64,000 nt of DNA from Enterococcus lactis. GTDB lineage: Bacteria > Bacillota > Bacilli > Lactobacillales > Enterococcaceae. The notes under the pieces are model-generated. The model was given only the letters and a program-made list of their open reading frames with translations. It was not told the DNA's origin and made no database searches. Shown here piece by piece: positions 8,982-18,069 of this stretch. The DNA lies in NCBI RefSeq assembly GCF_015751045.1, contig NZ_BNJW01000002.1, positions 124,001 through 188,000 of the forward strand, written 5' to 3'. How positions within the stretch are numbered: the stretch's first letter is position 1; each line of letters begins with the position of its first letter. The translations under genes and the position numbers were made by a program.

Positions 8982-9908
8982 ATGGAGAAATATGGATTGA
9001 CAGCGCGTCATATCAGGATAGACAAAGGGTTGCTGATGAAGGAAGTGTATGGAGGAATCGTTGGACGGACCTTTGCTTATCGTTTTGAACGGGGGGAAGT
9101 AAATCTAGCTTTAGAGGCTTTTTTATCCGTTCTCGATAATTTAGAATTAGAAAACCCCGACGAATTTTTCTTTTTACATTATGGAGAAAAATATCGCGGA
9201 CAGAAAAGTTTCTTAAAAGAAATAGCAGAAGAAACCCAACGATTCCAACATGTGGAAAAAGAACCTAAGTTTTATTTGAAGTACAAAGATAGTAAGAAAA
9301 AAGAAGAACGTTTTTATGCGTACCTCATCCACTTACTCGCTACTATTGATCGAATCGATGCACAGACAAGCGAAGTCAATACCGAAGAAATGAAGTTCAT
9401 GGAAGATTATTTGATGCAGATGGAGACGTGGACGCTAAAGGAAATGAATAACGCAAGCATCATTTTGCCAATGTTGGCAGATGATATCCGCCCTTTATTC
9501 CTCTCACGCTTTAAAAAGAATTATCAGAACTACCGTGACTTTGAAGAAGACTGGTCTTTTAAATATGCCAATCATCTACTTAACTATGCCTTGATCCAGC
9601 TACTCTTTGATAGATATGAAGAAGCATTGTCTTTAGTTCCCGACCTCCAAACTTTAGTGAAAGAACATCCGAGTTTACAAGGACGCTTAGTCATCACATT
9701 GCGTCTTTCTCAACTTGAATTGATTGCTGCTGTTTTTCGAGAAGACGATGATTTCATTCGTTCAGAGACCCAACGAATCCAGACAATCTGTGATCTTTGC
9801 TTCCTAGATGAAGAAGTACGTATGGCCTACCCTCGAATCACCGCAGAACACGTCAAAAGAGCCAGAGTATATAAAACGCAAAAGGAAAAGAAAAGCACTC
9901 ATCCTTAA
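8982..9908 (+). CDS. Rgg/GadR/MutR-family transcriptional regulator
   Basis: This is a 308-residue protein with an N-terminal helix-turn-helix (residues ~8-60, including YRFERGEVNLALEAFLSVLD) and a long all-helical C-terminal region of TPR-like character. This layout and length are those of Rgg/MutR regulators, which in streptococci and enterococci often respond to short peptides. GAGGGAAG precedes the ATG at 8982. It is divergent from the MFS gene, and an inverted repeat overlaps its own -10 box. No obvious short pheromone gene lies next to it, so it may act without a peptide or use an unlinked one. Confidence 0.8.
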   Translation: MEKYGLTARHIRIDKGLLMKEVYGGIVGRTFAYRFERGEVNLALEAFLSVLDNLELENPDEFFFLHYGEKYRGQKSFLKEIAEETQRFQHVEKEPKFYLKYKDSKKKEERFYAYLIHLLATIDRIDAQTSEVNTEEMKFMEDYLMQMETWTLKEMNNASIILPMLADDIRPLFLSRFKKNYQNYRDFEEDWSFKYANHLLNYALIQLLFDRYEEALSLVPDLQTLVKEHPSLQGRLVITLRLSQLELIAAVFREDDDFIRSETQRIQTICDLCFLDEEVRMAYPRITAEHVKRARVYKTQKEKKSTHP

Positions 9909-9930
9909 AAACGGACCTATGAAAAATAAG

Positions 9931-9963
9931 AGGGGTTGTGACAAGACTTTTGTCACAACCCCT
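9931..9963 (+). terminator. strong terminator hairpin made of the GGTTGTGACAA repeat end
   Basis: AGGGGTTGTGACAA pairs perfectly with TTGTCACAACCCCT across a 5-base loop, followed by CTTCTT. It follows the Rgg-like gene. Its stem is the same GGTTGTGACA sequence that forms the ends of the dispersed repeat family in this window. Confidence 0.7.
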
Positions 9964-10092
9964 TCTTCCGAATAAACGGTGTTCTTCTGCCAACTCCTCG
10001 GTCACAAGTCACAATATTTATCAAACATGAGAAGCAATTTTCGTAAATTCCTTCTTATTTCTTGAAGCTGACCACTTCTGTCACAACCCCAT
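9931..10092. repeat. intergenic repeat copy A (GGTTGTGACA family, rearranged)
   Basis: After the terminator hairpin the sequence holds CGAATAAACGGTGTTC (one conserved end of the family, reverse orientation), then a shortened or hybrid core that includes GAGAAGCAATTTTCGTAAAT and TTCTTGAAGCTGACCACTTC, and closes with TGTCACAACCCC. Compared with copies C and D2, the inner part is recombined, so this looks like a decayed or mixed unit. Confidence 0.7.
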
Positions 10093-10147
10093 GTTTGACT
10101 TTTCCAAAGACAGTCAAAAGAGTATTTTTACTTGTGAAACTAAAAAA

Positions 10148-12277
10148 TCATTTACTTTCACATAATCTGTTCTGTTTTTTCTCGATTAAAAAAAATGTAG
10201 ACAACAGCACAATACATTCGATTAGTATGTATAACGAAAAAATAAAGACATCCGTTATTCTAAATGAATGGACAGCTACATAGATAAAAAACAAAAGATA
10301 TTGTAATCCAAACAGCAGAAAAATTCTTCTATAAGTTTTGAAAAAAGAAACACCATTTAATCGCCAAACAACAAATTTTTGCTGATAAAGGCGGAAATAG
10401 CTCAGTGTGGAATAGGTGATCAAAACAATAACCAATAAAATAGTAATCGATAAATCAGTTATCCTTTGTCTTATGTCCCACAAATAAATCAATTGCAATT
10501 CTGTTTTCCTTAACTGTTCCATTGGGATCAAAAAAGGAAAGTTGTCTTCCAATCCTGCTTCCTTCAATAACGGAAGATATCTATCATAGGTTTCTTGTGC
10601 AGTCCCAATCAATGGAATTTTTAATGGTTCAGCAAAACTATTTCCTGTCAGAATATTTCTATGAGAAATGGGTAGATTGTTCAAAGTGAATACATGGATG
10701 ATATTCGGCTGATTGATGATGATTGCCTGTTCTTGGTCAAAGGCAAAGATTTCTTGTTCATCTTGGATGGTATAAAACAAAACATCCTCTTCTTTTTTTG
10801 TTCGTCTATCAGGATTCGTTTCATTCAAAAACCAAGAACGAAGTTGAACAAAATCGGGCATCATTCGTTCTGGGATTAATATGATTTCTCGATCCTCATT
10901 TTTATCAATTTGGATAGGCTGATTTGTTATGCTGATGAGCGGATACTTGTCTAAATAGTTTGTATTTACATAAATAGATTGATGGATCAAAGGATTCTCT
11001 TCTTCAAAATAAGCACTTGTATCAACCTCGATTGCTCCATCATCCAACAGTTGCGAAAGCAACTTTGTTTTATCTAATCCTCTCATATCTTGAGAAAGAT
11101 CTGTCAAAGTCGCTTCATTGCCGCCAAGTCTTGGATAGAAAACGGCATGATTTTTTATTTCTTCAGGTACTGCTTCTGGTGTAAGGAATGTGCGAGCATA
11201 TTCAGTTAACGGAACAAGTTGTACCACGCTAAAAAATAAAATCAACATTTTGACAGAATAGATAGTATAAAAGAATCCTTTACCAAAAGTTTGGCGATTT
11301 AGTTGCTTATTCAATGAAAGATTGCCTAGTAAATCAATCACAAAAAAAGAAATGATTAGACTAAAAATAAGCAAGAACAGTTGCACTAGCACAAACAAAT
11401 GATTCACTGAATGTAGGACAAAGAAGAAAGCTACCAATAGATTCAAGAGAAAAAGAATCACTAATTCTTTTAATAATAATCTTTTTAAAATTTTTCTACT
11501 AGTTAAACCATTTAAACGATAGATCGCAATGTGTCTATTGTTCTCCAGTATCCATAAAATCAAGGAAAGGCTATAGAAAAGAGTAAATATCACAAAAGTA
11601 GATGCTTCTAATGTTCGAGATGGTGCAAATGTTTCTATGTCATTCTCATATTGAAAAGATGTGGGTTCGTACGCTGTCTCAAAGGAGAGATTGTATTCAT
11701 CAGATAATTTTGATAGGAACCTATCTAGAGTTTTTTGATCTTTCGTTTCCACAAAAAAATCAGCTGGATTTAGCGCCTCAGCCATTTGTATCGGTAGTAT
11801 AAAAAAATCTTCGTTTTTCAGTTGTTTATTTTCTAAATATTCCGCATCTGGATATTTCTCTAAGTCAGATGCAAAATAATTTTTTTCACTGATTATTTGA
11901 GGCTCTATGTAAAAATTGTTCAAAAGATGTGTTTCTGTTTGCTTGGAAAGAAAAAATGTATGTGTTTCACCTAAACGATCAAAAGAGATTTCTCCTGTTT
12001 CAGAAAAGGTATGGTCTCTCACACCATAGAATGAAACTTTTGCCATATAGTTTACATTCAATTTTTCTGAGACTGATTCAAGTATTTCTAGAACCCTAGT
12101 TTCTTGCTGAGGATCTACGATAAATTCTGGAAATCTGAACGGTGTAAAATACTCGGCCGTGTTTACCTTTTTCTGGAAATCTTCTTCCCTATTCACATTC
12201 CTAATGGCAACAGCTAATGCAAGACTTGAGAGTATAGACAACAGCAAAACGATTTTTTTCAATACTATATTAGTCAT
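10148..12277 (-). CDS. bacteriocin-associated integral membrane protein (DUF1430-like)
   Basis: This is a 709-residue membrane protein with an N-terminal membrane segment, a ~200-residue outside domain, a cluster of hydrophobic segments in the middle (residues ~225-370), a second outside domain, and a C-terminal membrane cluster. The layout is that of FtsX-like permeases and matches the bacteriocin-associated putative immunity proteins found next to lactococcin-972-type genes. The ATG at 12277 follows AAGGAG. It is divergent from the lactococcin-like gene at 12489, which fits a bacteriocin export or immunity role. The ATPase gene that normally completes such a system is not nearby. Confidence 0.75.
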   Translation of the reverse strand: MTNIVLKKIVLLLSILSSLALAVAIRNVNREEDFQKKVNTAEYFTPFRFPEFIVDPQQETRVLEILESVSEKLNVNYMAKVSFYGVRDHTFSETGEISFDRLGETHTFFLSKQTETHLLNNFYIEPQIISEKNYFASDLEKYPDAEYLENKQLKNEDFFILPIQMAEALNPADFFVETKDQKTLDRFLSKLSDEYNLSFETAYEPTSFQYENDIETFAPSRTLEASTFVIFTLFYSLSLILWILENNRHIAIYRLNGLTSRKILKRLLLKELVILFLLNLLVAFFFVLHSVNHLFVLVQLFLLIFSLIISFFVIDLLGNLSLNKQLNRQTFGKGFFYTIYSVKMLILFFSVVQLVPLTEYARTFLTPEAVPEEIKNHAVFYPRLGGNEATLTDLSQDMRGLDKTKLLSQLLDDGAIEVDTSAYFEEENPLIHQSIYVNTNYLDKYPLISITNQPIQIDKNEDREIILIPERMMPDFVQLRSWFLNETNPDRRTKKEEDVLFYTIQDEQEIFAFDQEQAIIINQPNIIHVFTLNNLPISHRNILTGNSFAEPLKIPLIGTAQETYDRYLPLLKEAGLEDNFPFLIPMEQLRKTELQLIYLWDIRQRITDLSITILLVIVLITYSTLSYFRLYQQKFVVWRLNGVSFFKTYRRIFLLFGLQYLLFFIYVAVHSFRITDVFIFSLYILIECIVLLSTFFLIEKKQNRLCESK

Positions 12278-12488
12278 CGGCAAAACTCCTTGTTTTTAAC
12301 GTAGTTAGTCAATTAAAAGTATAGATGGACACTAAACATTCAACAATCTATGTTTGTTAAGAGGTCATATTATTACAAATAGATATAGGTATATAGTCAT
12401 GATATTACATAGAAAATATGGCTAACCTCATAGTATTTTAAATGTGGGAATAATCTATTTCCACAAAAAGAAAGAGGTGCTCTGCATT

Positions 12489-12977
12489 ATGAGAAAAATT
12501 TTTTCTGTATCATTTGTTGCAATTACTCTCTTGCCCCTTGCTATGCCTGTATCAGTAAATGCTGATAAAGTTGGATTTCAAAATGATGCACTAACAATGC
12601 CAATAACAGAGTCATTTCCAAATAGCGGAAGCATTGTTTTTGATGAAAACGGAAGAGTTCTGGATGTTTCAAATGAAATTTTGTTAGAAAAAAGCAATAG
12701 CACAGATAATCCTTTATCTAGACGACAAACTCATTTCCCTTGGGGCTTTTGGACAATTTCAACAGATGGTTTTCCTTTTGTTGCTTGGGGAAACGTAAGA
12801 CTAAACTCAACTATTCATCATCGTACACGTCGTTATCGAGTTTCAGCCGTGTTACTAAACTCAAATGGAACAGTGATTAAAGCTAATCATGTCACTGGTA
12901 ATGCCGGACAAACTCGTACTGCACGCGTTACAGGTTCAAATAATTTAAGACATGCTCCTTCTTACTATATTTTTTAA
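12489..12977 (+). CDS. lactococcin 972-like secreted protein
   Basis: This is a 162-residue exported protein. Residues 1-25 form a signal peptide with likely cleavage after VNA. The last ~75 residues resemble the lactococcin 972 family: a tryptophan-containing start (PWGFW, WGNVRL), a basic HHRTRRYRVSAVLLN strand, a GNAGQTRTARVTG segment, and the C-terminal PSYYIF, comparable with the SFYYNFW end of lactococcin 972. Residues ~26-80 are an extra acidic region, possibly a propeptide. The ATG follows AGAGGTG. Lactococcin 972 itself blocks septum formation by binding lipid II; whether this protein does so is not known. Confidence 0.7.
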   Translation: MRKIFSVSFVAITLLPLAMPVSVNADKVGFQNDALTMPITESFPNSGSIVFDENGRVLDVSNEILLEKSNSTDNPLSRRQTHFPWGFWTISTDGFPFVAWGNVRLNSTIHHRTRRYRVSAVLLNSNGTVIKANHVTGNAGQTRTARVTGSNNLRHAPSYYIF

Positions 12978-12991
12978 TCAACACAATAAAC

Positions 12992-13018
12992 AAAGGCTGG
13001 ATTAATATTCCAGCCTTT
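12992..13018. terminator. bidirectional terminator between lactococcin-like gene and AraC regulator
   Basis: AAAGGCTGGA pairs with TCCAGCCTTT, a 10-bp stem with a 7-base loop, with T-rich flanks on both strands. It can end both the rightward and the leftward gene, whose stop codon overlaps the stem. Confidence 0.8.
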
Positions 13019-13766
13019 ATTTATTTAATTTTTTATATCGATTTCTAAAAAAAGTTGGTGAAGTTCTTTCTTCTTTAAAAAAACTATTATAAAAATGACT
13101 TGAATCATAAAAACCTAAAAAGTTAGAAATTTCTTCGATAGATAACTGAGTCATAAGTAAGTCATTCTTTGCATGTTCAATTCTATACTTTTCTCGATAA
13201 TAACTATATGAGCAGCCAACATATTTCTTGAATTCTCTACTTAAATACGAATAATCATACCCAATTTTCTTCGCCCAAAATCCTAAAGAATGTCTATAGA
13301 AATTCTCAGTAGCCAATATTTCATCTATCACTAAGTACAGATATTTATTGACCTTTTTGGAATAGAATTTTCTTAGTTTACGAATACATTTACGTAGAAC
13401 TATATGGGACTGAATAGTTTCACTCGTACAGAAAGGACCTAAAATAATCAAATGTTCTTTATCCTCTATTTTTTCTACCCGTATTAAAAAATGTTGATTG
13501 GATAGTGAGAACTGAAAATGTTGCTTCTCTCTTCTTAAAATCACCTTATCAATTATTTCATTGAATGCAACAATCAATTGCCTTTGTTTCACTTTAGATT
13601 TTATCTGCTTTTCAAAGTACTTCTTTTTTAATTCCCATGCTCTGTTTCTCTGGTCTATAAATAAAACATCAACAGGAATAAAATAAGTTCTAGACAACTT
13701 TAACACATAGACATTCACACACGCTTGGCAAGAAAAAACAGCATCATTTACACTATTGATAAACAT
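13017..13766 (-). CDS. AraC-family transcriptional regulator
   Basis: This is a 249-residue protein. The C-terminal ~100 residues hold two helix-turn-helix motifs, with GFWAKKIGYDYSYLSREFKK and IEEISNFLGFYDSSHFYNSF followed by SPTFFRNRYKKL, the AraC signature. The N-terminal 140 residues have no domain that I recognise; an early CQAC pair is visible. The ATG at 13766 follows AAAGGAG. It points toward the lactococcin-like gene and shares the terminator, so a regulatory link to that gene is possible but unproven. Confidence 0.82.
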   Translation of the reverse strand: MFINSVNDAVFSCQACVNVYVLKLSRTYFIPVDVLFIDQRNRAWELKKKYFEKQIKSKVKQRQLIVAFNEIIDKVILRREKQHFQFSLSNQHFLIRVEKIEDKEHLIILGPFCTSETIQSHIVLRKCIRKLRKFYSKKVNKYLYLVIDEILATENFYRHSLGFWAKKIGYDYSYLSREFKKYVGCSYSYYREKYRIEHAKNDLLMTQLSIEEISNFLGFYDSSHFYNSFFKEERTSPTFFRNRYKKLNK

Positions 13767-14011
13767 TTGTACTCCTTTCTTGTCCACTTCAATCATATAC
13801 CAATCAAATCATATCATAGTAAAGAGGAAAAATTGACTTTGGCAAAAAATACATACATTTTTTATTTCTATTAGTTGACACTCTCCAAATTTTGAAAGTG
13901 CCTTGTAGTGATAGAATTGAACTAGTACTCATAAGCAAATGAAGTCGCATCCATTAAATAAAACTACTTTACTCTGCTTACGCCTCGCTCTGTATTTTTT
14001 CATAATCAAAA

Positions 14012-14043
14012 AAAACACACCTTCCAAATAGAAGGTGTGTTTT
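14012..14043 (-). terminator. terminator of the rplM-rpsI operon
   Basis: AAAACACACCTTC pairs perfectly with GAAGGTGTGTTTT around a 6-base loop, with a T run after it on the minus strand. It begins 12 bases after the rpsI stop codon. Confidence 0.88.
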
Positions 14044-14055
14044 GCTCGAACGATA

Positions 14056-14448
14056 TTAACGTTTTGAGAACTGAGAAGCTTTACGAGCTTTCTTAAGACC
14101 TGGTTTTTTACGTTCGACCATACGTGCGTCACGTGTAAGCAAGCCAGCACGTTTAAGCGCTAAACGGAAGTCAGGATCAACTTCTAGCAATGCACGAGCG
14201 ATACCATGACGGATAGCTCCTGATTGTCCAGCGTATCCCCCGCCGTTTACGTTAACAAATACGTCATATGCGCCTTTTGTTTCAGTAACAGCGAAAGGTT
14301 GATTGATTACTTCACGCAAGTCAGCATGTGGAATGTATTCTTCAACATCTTTTTTATTTACAGTAATTTTGCCAGTTCCTGGTACTAGACGTACGCGAGC
14401 AACTGCGTTTTTACGACGGCCTGTGCCGATATATTGAACTTGTGCCAA
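14056..14448 (-). CDS. rpsI: 30S ribosomal protein S9
   Basis: This 130-residue protein begins [20 protein letters not shown] and ends [14 protein letters not shown], the invariant basic tail of S9 that reaches toward the P-site tRNA. The length is normal. The start is TTG, with AGGAGGG upstream. The gene lies 15 bases after rplM and forms the usual rplM-rpsI operon. Confidence 0.97.
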   Translation of the reverse strand: MAQVQYIGTGRRKNAVARVRLVPGTGKITVNKKDVEEYIPHADLREVINQPFAVTETKGAYDVFVNVNGGGYAGQSGAIRHGIARALLEVDPDFRLALKRAGLLTRDARMVERKKPGLKKARKASQFSKR

Positions 14449-14463
14449 TGAAATTCCCTCCTA

Positions 14464-14907
14464 TTAGATTAAGTTTGTGATGTCTAAAACTTCTGGTTGT
14501 TGTGCTGCATGTGGATGTTCTGCTCCACCGTATACGTTCAATTTTGTAAATTGTTTGCGGCCTAAAGTGTTTTTAGGAAGCATACCTTTTACAGAAGTTT
14601 CGATCAAACGACGAGAATTTTTAGCACGCAATTCGCCAGCAGTGATTGATTTCAATCCTCCTGGGTAGTTGCTGTGACGGTAATAAATTTTGTCAGTCGC
14701 TTTTTTACCTGTTAATTTCACTTTGTCTGCATTGATGACGATGACGAAATCGCCAGTATCCAAATGAGGTGTGAAAGTTGGTTTATTTTTACCACGTAGT
14801 ACAGATGCAACAACTGTTGAAAGACGTCCCAATGGAACATCAGTTGCGTCTACTACATACCATTTACGTTCTACTTCGCCTGGTTTGGCCATATATGTTG
14901 TACGCAC
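14464..14907 (-). CDS. rplM: 50S ribosomal protein L13
   Basis: This 147-residue protein has the expected [19 protein letters not shown] start and [12 protein letters not shown] segment. I chose the GTG at 14905-14907, reading [12 protein letters not shown], because GGAGG lies 8 bases upstream and the family begins there; a longer open frame upstream belongs to the leader. It is the first gene of the rplM-rpsI operon. Confidence 0.97.
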   Translation of the reverse strand: MRTTYMAKPGEVERKWYVVDATDVPLGRLSTVVASVLRGKNKPTFTPHLDTGDFVIVINADKVKLTGKKATDKIYYRHSNYPGGLKSITAGELRAKNSRRLIETSVKGMLPKNTLGRKQFTKLNVYGGAEHPHAAQQPEVLDITNLI

Positions 14908-14990
14908 GTTATTTTCCTCCAATTTAAGTTCTGATGTTTGACATACACTTCGAGTTTCCGGGGCTCTTTGTGGGGCAAACAATACCATTT
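14908..14990 (-). promoter_or_regulatory. rplM 5' leader, possible L13 leader
   Basis: About 80 bases lie between the promoter and the rplM start. The transcript contains GTTTGCCCCACAAAGAGC followed by CCCGGAAACTCGAAG and other paired stretches. An L13 leader that lets the protein control its own synthesis is known in Firmicutes, and this position fits, but I assign it by position and general resemblance only. Confidence 0.45.
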
Positions 14991-14993
14991 AAC

Positions 14994-15022
14994 ATATTAC
15001 CCGCTAATCTAGTCAATGTCAA
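14994..15022 (-). promoter_or_regulatory. promoter of rplM-rpsI
   Basis: Read on the minus strand, TTGACA (15017-15022) and TAATAT (14994-14999) are separated by exactly 17 bases, a near-consensus housekeeping promoter placed before the ribosomal protein operon. Confidence 0.85.
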
Positions 15023-15114
15023 CGTTTTTCTGCTTGATTGAAAAATTTATATGAAACTTTACTTCTTTTTCTTTCTTTTATATAAAAGGGGCGTTTCCTG
15101 TCAAAATGAAAAAC

Positions 15115-15153
15115 AAAAAGGACGCTGAACTATCAAGTTCTGCGCCCTTTTTT
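15115..15153 (-). terminator. terminator after dps
   Basis: AAAAAGG, CGC and GAAC pair with GTTC, GCG and CCTTTTT in an imperfect hairpin with two single mismatches and a 6-base loop, followed by T residues on the minus strand. It begins about 20 bases after the dps stop codon. Confidence 0.75.
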
Positions 15154-15174
15154 CGGTCAAGTTCAACAAAGTTT

Positions 15175-15642
15175 TTACGCGTCGATCTCTGGCGCCTTGC
15201 CTAGATGAGCTTGGATCATCCAGATACGTTTTTCTGTGGCTGTTTTGAATTCAATAAAAATATCTTGTGTTGGATCGTCGCCTTCTTCTCCAGAAACTTC
15301 GATTCCTTTTTGGTAAAGATCTGCTAGATAACGGTAGCCTGCAACAAGTGTTTCCAAACGTTCAGGAATCGTGCGGTCCCAACGTCCTACTTCATCAGGG
15401 ATTTTCGTGTTATCTGCAAATTCACGCAATGTAGAATAAGGTGAACCGTCTAATGTGATCAAGCGTTCGGATACTTCATCTAACTGAGCGTTCAAATCGT
15501 CCATGAACTCATCCATCATTGGGTGCAATGTAAGGAAACCTGGTCCTCTCATGTACCAATGTGTTTGGTGAACAACAACAGACATTTGGCTTAGATCTGC
15601 AACTAATTGATTTAATACTTCTTTGGTTTGTTGGAATTTCAT
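15175..15642 (-). CDS. dps: Dps-family DNA-binding ferritin-like protein
   Basis: This 155-residue protein has the Dps ferroxidase pattern: HQTHWYMRGPGF near residue 28, then HPMMDEFMDDL and DEVSERLITL, which carry the His, Asp and Glu iron ligands at the dimer interface. Dps dodecamers oxidise and store iron and protect DNA from peroxide. The ATG follows AGGAGG. It is monocistronic, with its own terminator. A Fur-like and a weaker PerR-like sequence lie upstream. Confidence 0.93.
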   Translation of the reverse strand: MKFQQTKEVLNQLVADLSQMSVVVHQTHWYMRGPGFLTLHPMMDEFMDDLNAQLDEVSERLITLDGSPYSTLREFADNTKIPDEVGRWDRTIPERLETLVAGYRYLADLYQKGIEVSGEEGDDPTQDIFIEFKTATEKRIWMIQAHLGKAPEIDA

Positions 15643-15721
15643 CTTTCTTGCCTCCTAACATTTTCTTACACTTAAAATAATAGTAGACTTTCAATGAAAA
15701 GTACAACAAAATCATTTACCT

Positions 15722-15740
15722 GAGAACGATTTTCATTTCG
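15722..15740. promoter_or_regulatory. possible Fur-box-like site upstream of dps
   Basis: GAGAACGATTTTCATTTCG matches the 19-base Fur consensus in about twelve positions. It lies 80 bases upstream of the dps start. A PerR-like stretch, TTAAAATAATAGTAG, is at 15672-15686. Both were found by eye only. Confidence 0.3.
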
Positions 15741-15761
15741 CTTTTTTATCCGTAAAGCCAA

Positions 15762-17300
15762 TCATTTTTCAGAATCAGCTAATTCTTCTCGCAGTTGAGC
15801 AAATTGCTGATAAGTCTGTGCTAAATGCTTTTGTGTCGAAACAAATAATGGATAGATTTTCTGATATTTTTTATGATCGTTTTCTTGTACTCCGACTTGC
15901 TCTTTCAATTCTATCAATTCCTGTGCTTCACTGATACTTTGAATCTTTCCGATGCTTCGCCAGCCTAAAATCACAGCTCCTAATGCGGATGCTTCTGTGA
16001 CAGTAGGGAAAACAAGCGGATACCCCAGTACATCAGCCATCATCTGACGAAAAATCGGAGATTGAGCAAAACCGCCTGTAGCACGGATCTCTGTGAGCTG
16101 ATTTTCTTGGCAAACTCCTTTTAAAATCCGATAAAGATTGAGACAGATTCCCTCTAGAATTGCCTTCATCATTTCTTTTTCTGTATGTTGCCGCTGCAAG
16201 CCGATAAAACTGCCAAACGCATCTGCGTCCCAAAGCGGTGCTCGCTCGCCAAGCAAATAGGGATGAAAAATCAGACCATTGGCACCTGCTGGCACAAAAG
16301 CAATAGCCGAAAGCAGTGCATCATATGGATTTTCGCCTTTTTCTTTAGCAGATTGAACGACTTCCTGTAAAAATGTATGCCCTGCCCAATCAAATATGCC
16401 AGCACCATTGCTAGTCGCTCCTCCTACTACCCAATGTTTCTGATCCAGAACATAACAAAACGTCTCCATTTCTGGATGGAACTGAGGCTGAGTAGTAATA
16501 AAACGAAGTGCTCCGCTCGTTCCTACGGTCAAAGCGGCGATCGTATCACCAAAAGCGCCTAACCCTAGATTAGAAAGCGGGCCGTCTGCCCCTCCCAAAA
16601 CAAATGATATATCATTTGGCAAACCTAGTTCTGCTGCTGTTTCTGACGGTAGACCTGTTACTTGATAGGTGGAAGGAAACACTTGCGGCAATTGTTCTGT
16701 TCGAATGCCCAAGTAGTCAAGCACTTCTTCTGCCCATTGGAATTCATGGATGTCAAAGTATCCAGTTCCTGAAGCTGTTCCGTAATCGCTGATGAGTTCT
16801 CCAAACAATCTATAAAAGATATAGTCTTTGATACCGACAAAATAAGCAGTTTTTTTGAATAATTCAGGTTGGCTGTTTTGCAGCCACTTGATTTTGTTCA
16901 ATGGTGTCATTGGATGAATCGGTGTCCCAGTCTGCCGATAAAATTCTTTGCCAAGCACGGTATATTTCAGTTTTTCTGATTCGTCCGCTGCTCGGTTATC
17001 TGCCCAAGTGATCATTCGAGATAACGGTGTTTTCTCTTCATCCAACAATATCAGGCTATGCATTGCAGAGGAGAAGGAGACAAATTGAATGGTCGTGTCT
17101 GAAGGCAACTGTTTAATTACTTCTTTTATAACGGTGCAGACGCCTTGAAAGATCAAATCCTGATCTTGTTCTGCCATCCCTTGTGTTTCTTGGATCAAAG
17201 GGTAGCGAAAATAAGCGGATGCTGCTTCTTGGGCTTCATCTGTGAAAGCAACTGCTTTGGTTTGTGTGGTTCCGATATCTAATCCGATTGAAACGTTCAT
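15762..17300 (-). CDS. gntK: gluconokinase, FGGY carbohydrate kinase family
   Basis: This 512-residue kinase begins NVSIGLDIGTTQTKAVAF, the phosphate-1 ATP loop of the FGGY family. Further marks are MITWADNRA, GSDYGTASGTGYFD-like substrate loop residues near 170, GGADGPLSNLGLGA near 238, and ATGGFAQSPIFRQMMADV with the adenosine loop near 405. The length and these motifs match gluconokinases of Gram-positive bacteria, which phosphorylate gluconate to 6-phosphogluconate. GAGGTG precedes the ATG. No gluconate permease or dehydrogenase gene is adjacent, so the substrate rests on family resemblance. Confidence 0.85.
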   Translation of the reverse strand: MNVSIGLDIGTTQTKAVAFTDEAQEAASAYFRYPLIQETQGMAEQDQDLIFQGVCTVIKEVIKQLPSDTTIQFVSFSSAMHSLILLDEEKTPLSRMITWADNRAADESEKLKYTVLGKEFYRQTGTPIHPMTPLNKIKWLQNSQPELFKKTAYFVGIKDYIFYRLFGELISDYGTASGTGYFDIHEFQWAEEVLDYLGIRTEQLPQVFPSTYQVTGLPSETAAELGLPNDISFVLGGADGPLSNLGLGAFGDTIAALTVGTSGALRFITTQPQFHPEMETFCYVLDQKHWVVGGATSNGAGIFDWAGHTFLQEVVQSAKEKGENPYDALLSAIAFVPAGANGLIFHPYLLGERAPLWDADAFGSFIGLQRQHTEKEMMKAILEGICLNLYRILKGVCQENQLTEIRATGGFAQSPIFRQMMADVLGYPLVFPTVTEASALGAVILGWRSIGKIQSISEAQELIELKEQVGVQENDHKKYQKIYPLFVSTQKHLAQTYQQFAQLREELADSEK

Positions 17301-17379
17301 TTTTTCACCTCAAATTTTATGTATGTACAAAAATTTAGTTTAAGCTTGCGTATCTTGGTTTTGAAAAGGGGGAGATGGC

Positions 17380-18027
17380 GTGTTACTTTATTTTATCATT
17401 GGTTGCTGTATCGGGTCATTTTTATGTTTAACCGCCCAGCGGATTCCGTTAGGACACTCTATTATTTATCCTAGATCTCATTGTGTCAAATGCTGTCGTT
17501 CGCTTTCTTGGTATGAATTGATTCCGATTCTCTCAATTATCGTCCAACGTTTTCGCTGCCGCTATTGCCGGTGTCGGTTGCCCTTCTACTATTTGTTGGC
17601 AGAAGTCTTATGTGGTGGTCTTTTTGCCTGGTTCTTTACTTTTTCTTCCGCAAGAAATTTTTCGACGTTCATTTGGGTGCTTTCGGCTTTGCTATTTTCG
17701 TTGATGGACTTGTTTTTCTTCATGGTCCATTCTCACACGCTATTCTGCTCCTGGGCAGTCTTATGGATTTTTTGGTTGCAGGCCGGCGTTTTCCAATGGC
17801 AAAGTGTGCTGTTAACGTTTATCGTAGGCGGTGTGTGCCTTCGCTATGGTCAATCCTATCTCGGAGCTGGCGATACTCTGTTGGTGCTTTCTTGGAGTGG
17901 GGGCTTGCCTCTGGAAGAGTTGCTTCGGGTCTTGTTTCTGGCTAGCCTGTTTGGAATAACCGTTTTTTCTGTTTGCTTTATCTGTCATAAAAAAAGTTGG
18001 AAAAGCTGCCTTTCATTCCTTTTTTGA
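17380..18027 (+). CDS. comC: prepilin peptidase, ComC/PilD type (A24 family)
   Basis: This is a 215-residue polytopic membrane protease. The N-terminal domain carries the two Cys pairs CVKCCRSLSWYELIP and CRYCRCRLPFYYLLAE, the usual zinc-binding pairs. The C-terminal part holds an Asp in SLMDLFFFMVHSH and the second catalytic motif GAGDTLL. Such enzymes cut and methylate type IV pilin-like ComG proteins needed for DNA uptake. The start is GTG with GGGGGAG upstream. No comG genes are in the window, so this is a lone gene, as is common in enterococci and streptococci. Confidence 0.88.
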   Translation: MLLYFIIGCCIGSFLCLTAQRIPLGHSIIYPRSHCVKCCRSLSWYELIPILSIIVQRFRCRYCRCRLPFYYLLAEVLCGGLFAWFFTFSSARNFSTFIWVLSALLFSLMDLFFFMVHSHTLFCSWAVLWIFWLQAGVFQWQSVLLTFIVGGVCLRYGQSYLGAGDTLLVLSWSGGLPLEELLRVLFLASLFGITVFSVCFICHKKSWKSCLSFLF

Positions 18028-18069
18028 GTAGTGTATTGCTGATCGTCCTTCATTTTAGGTATTGAAAAA

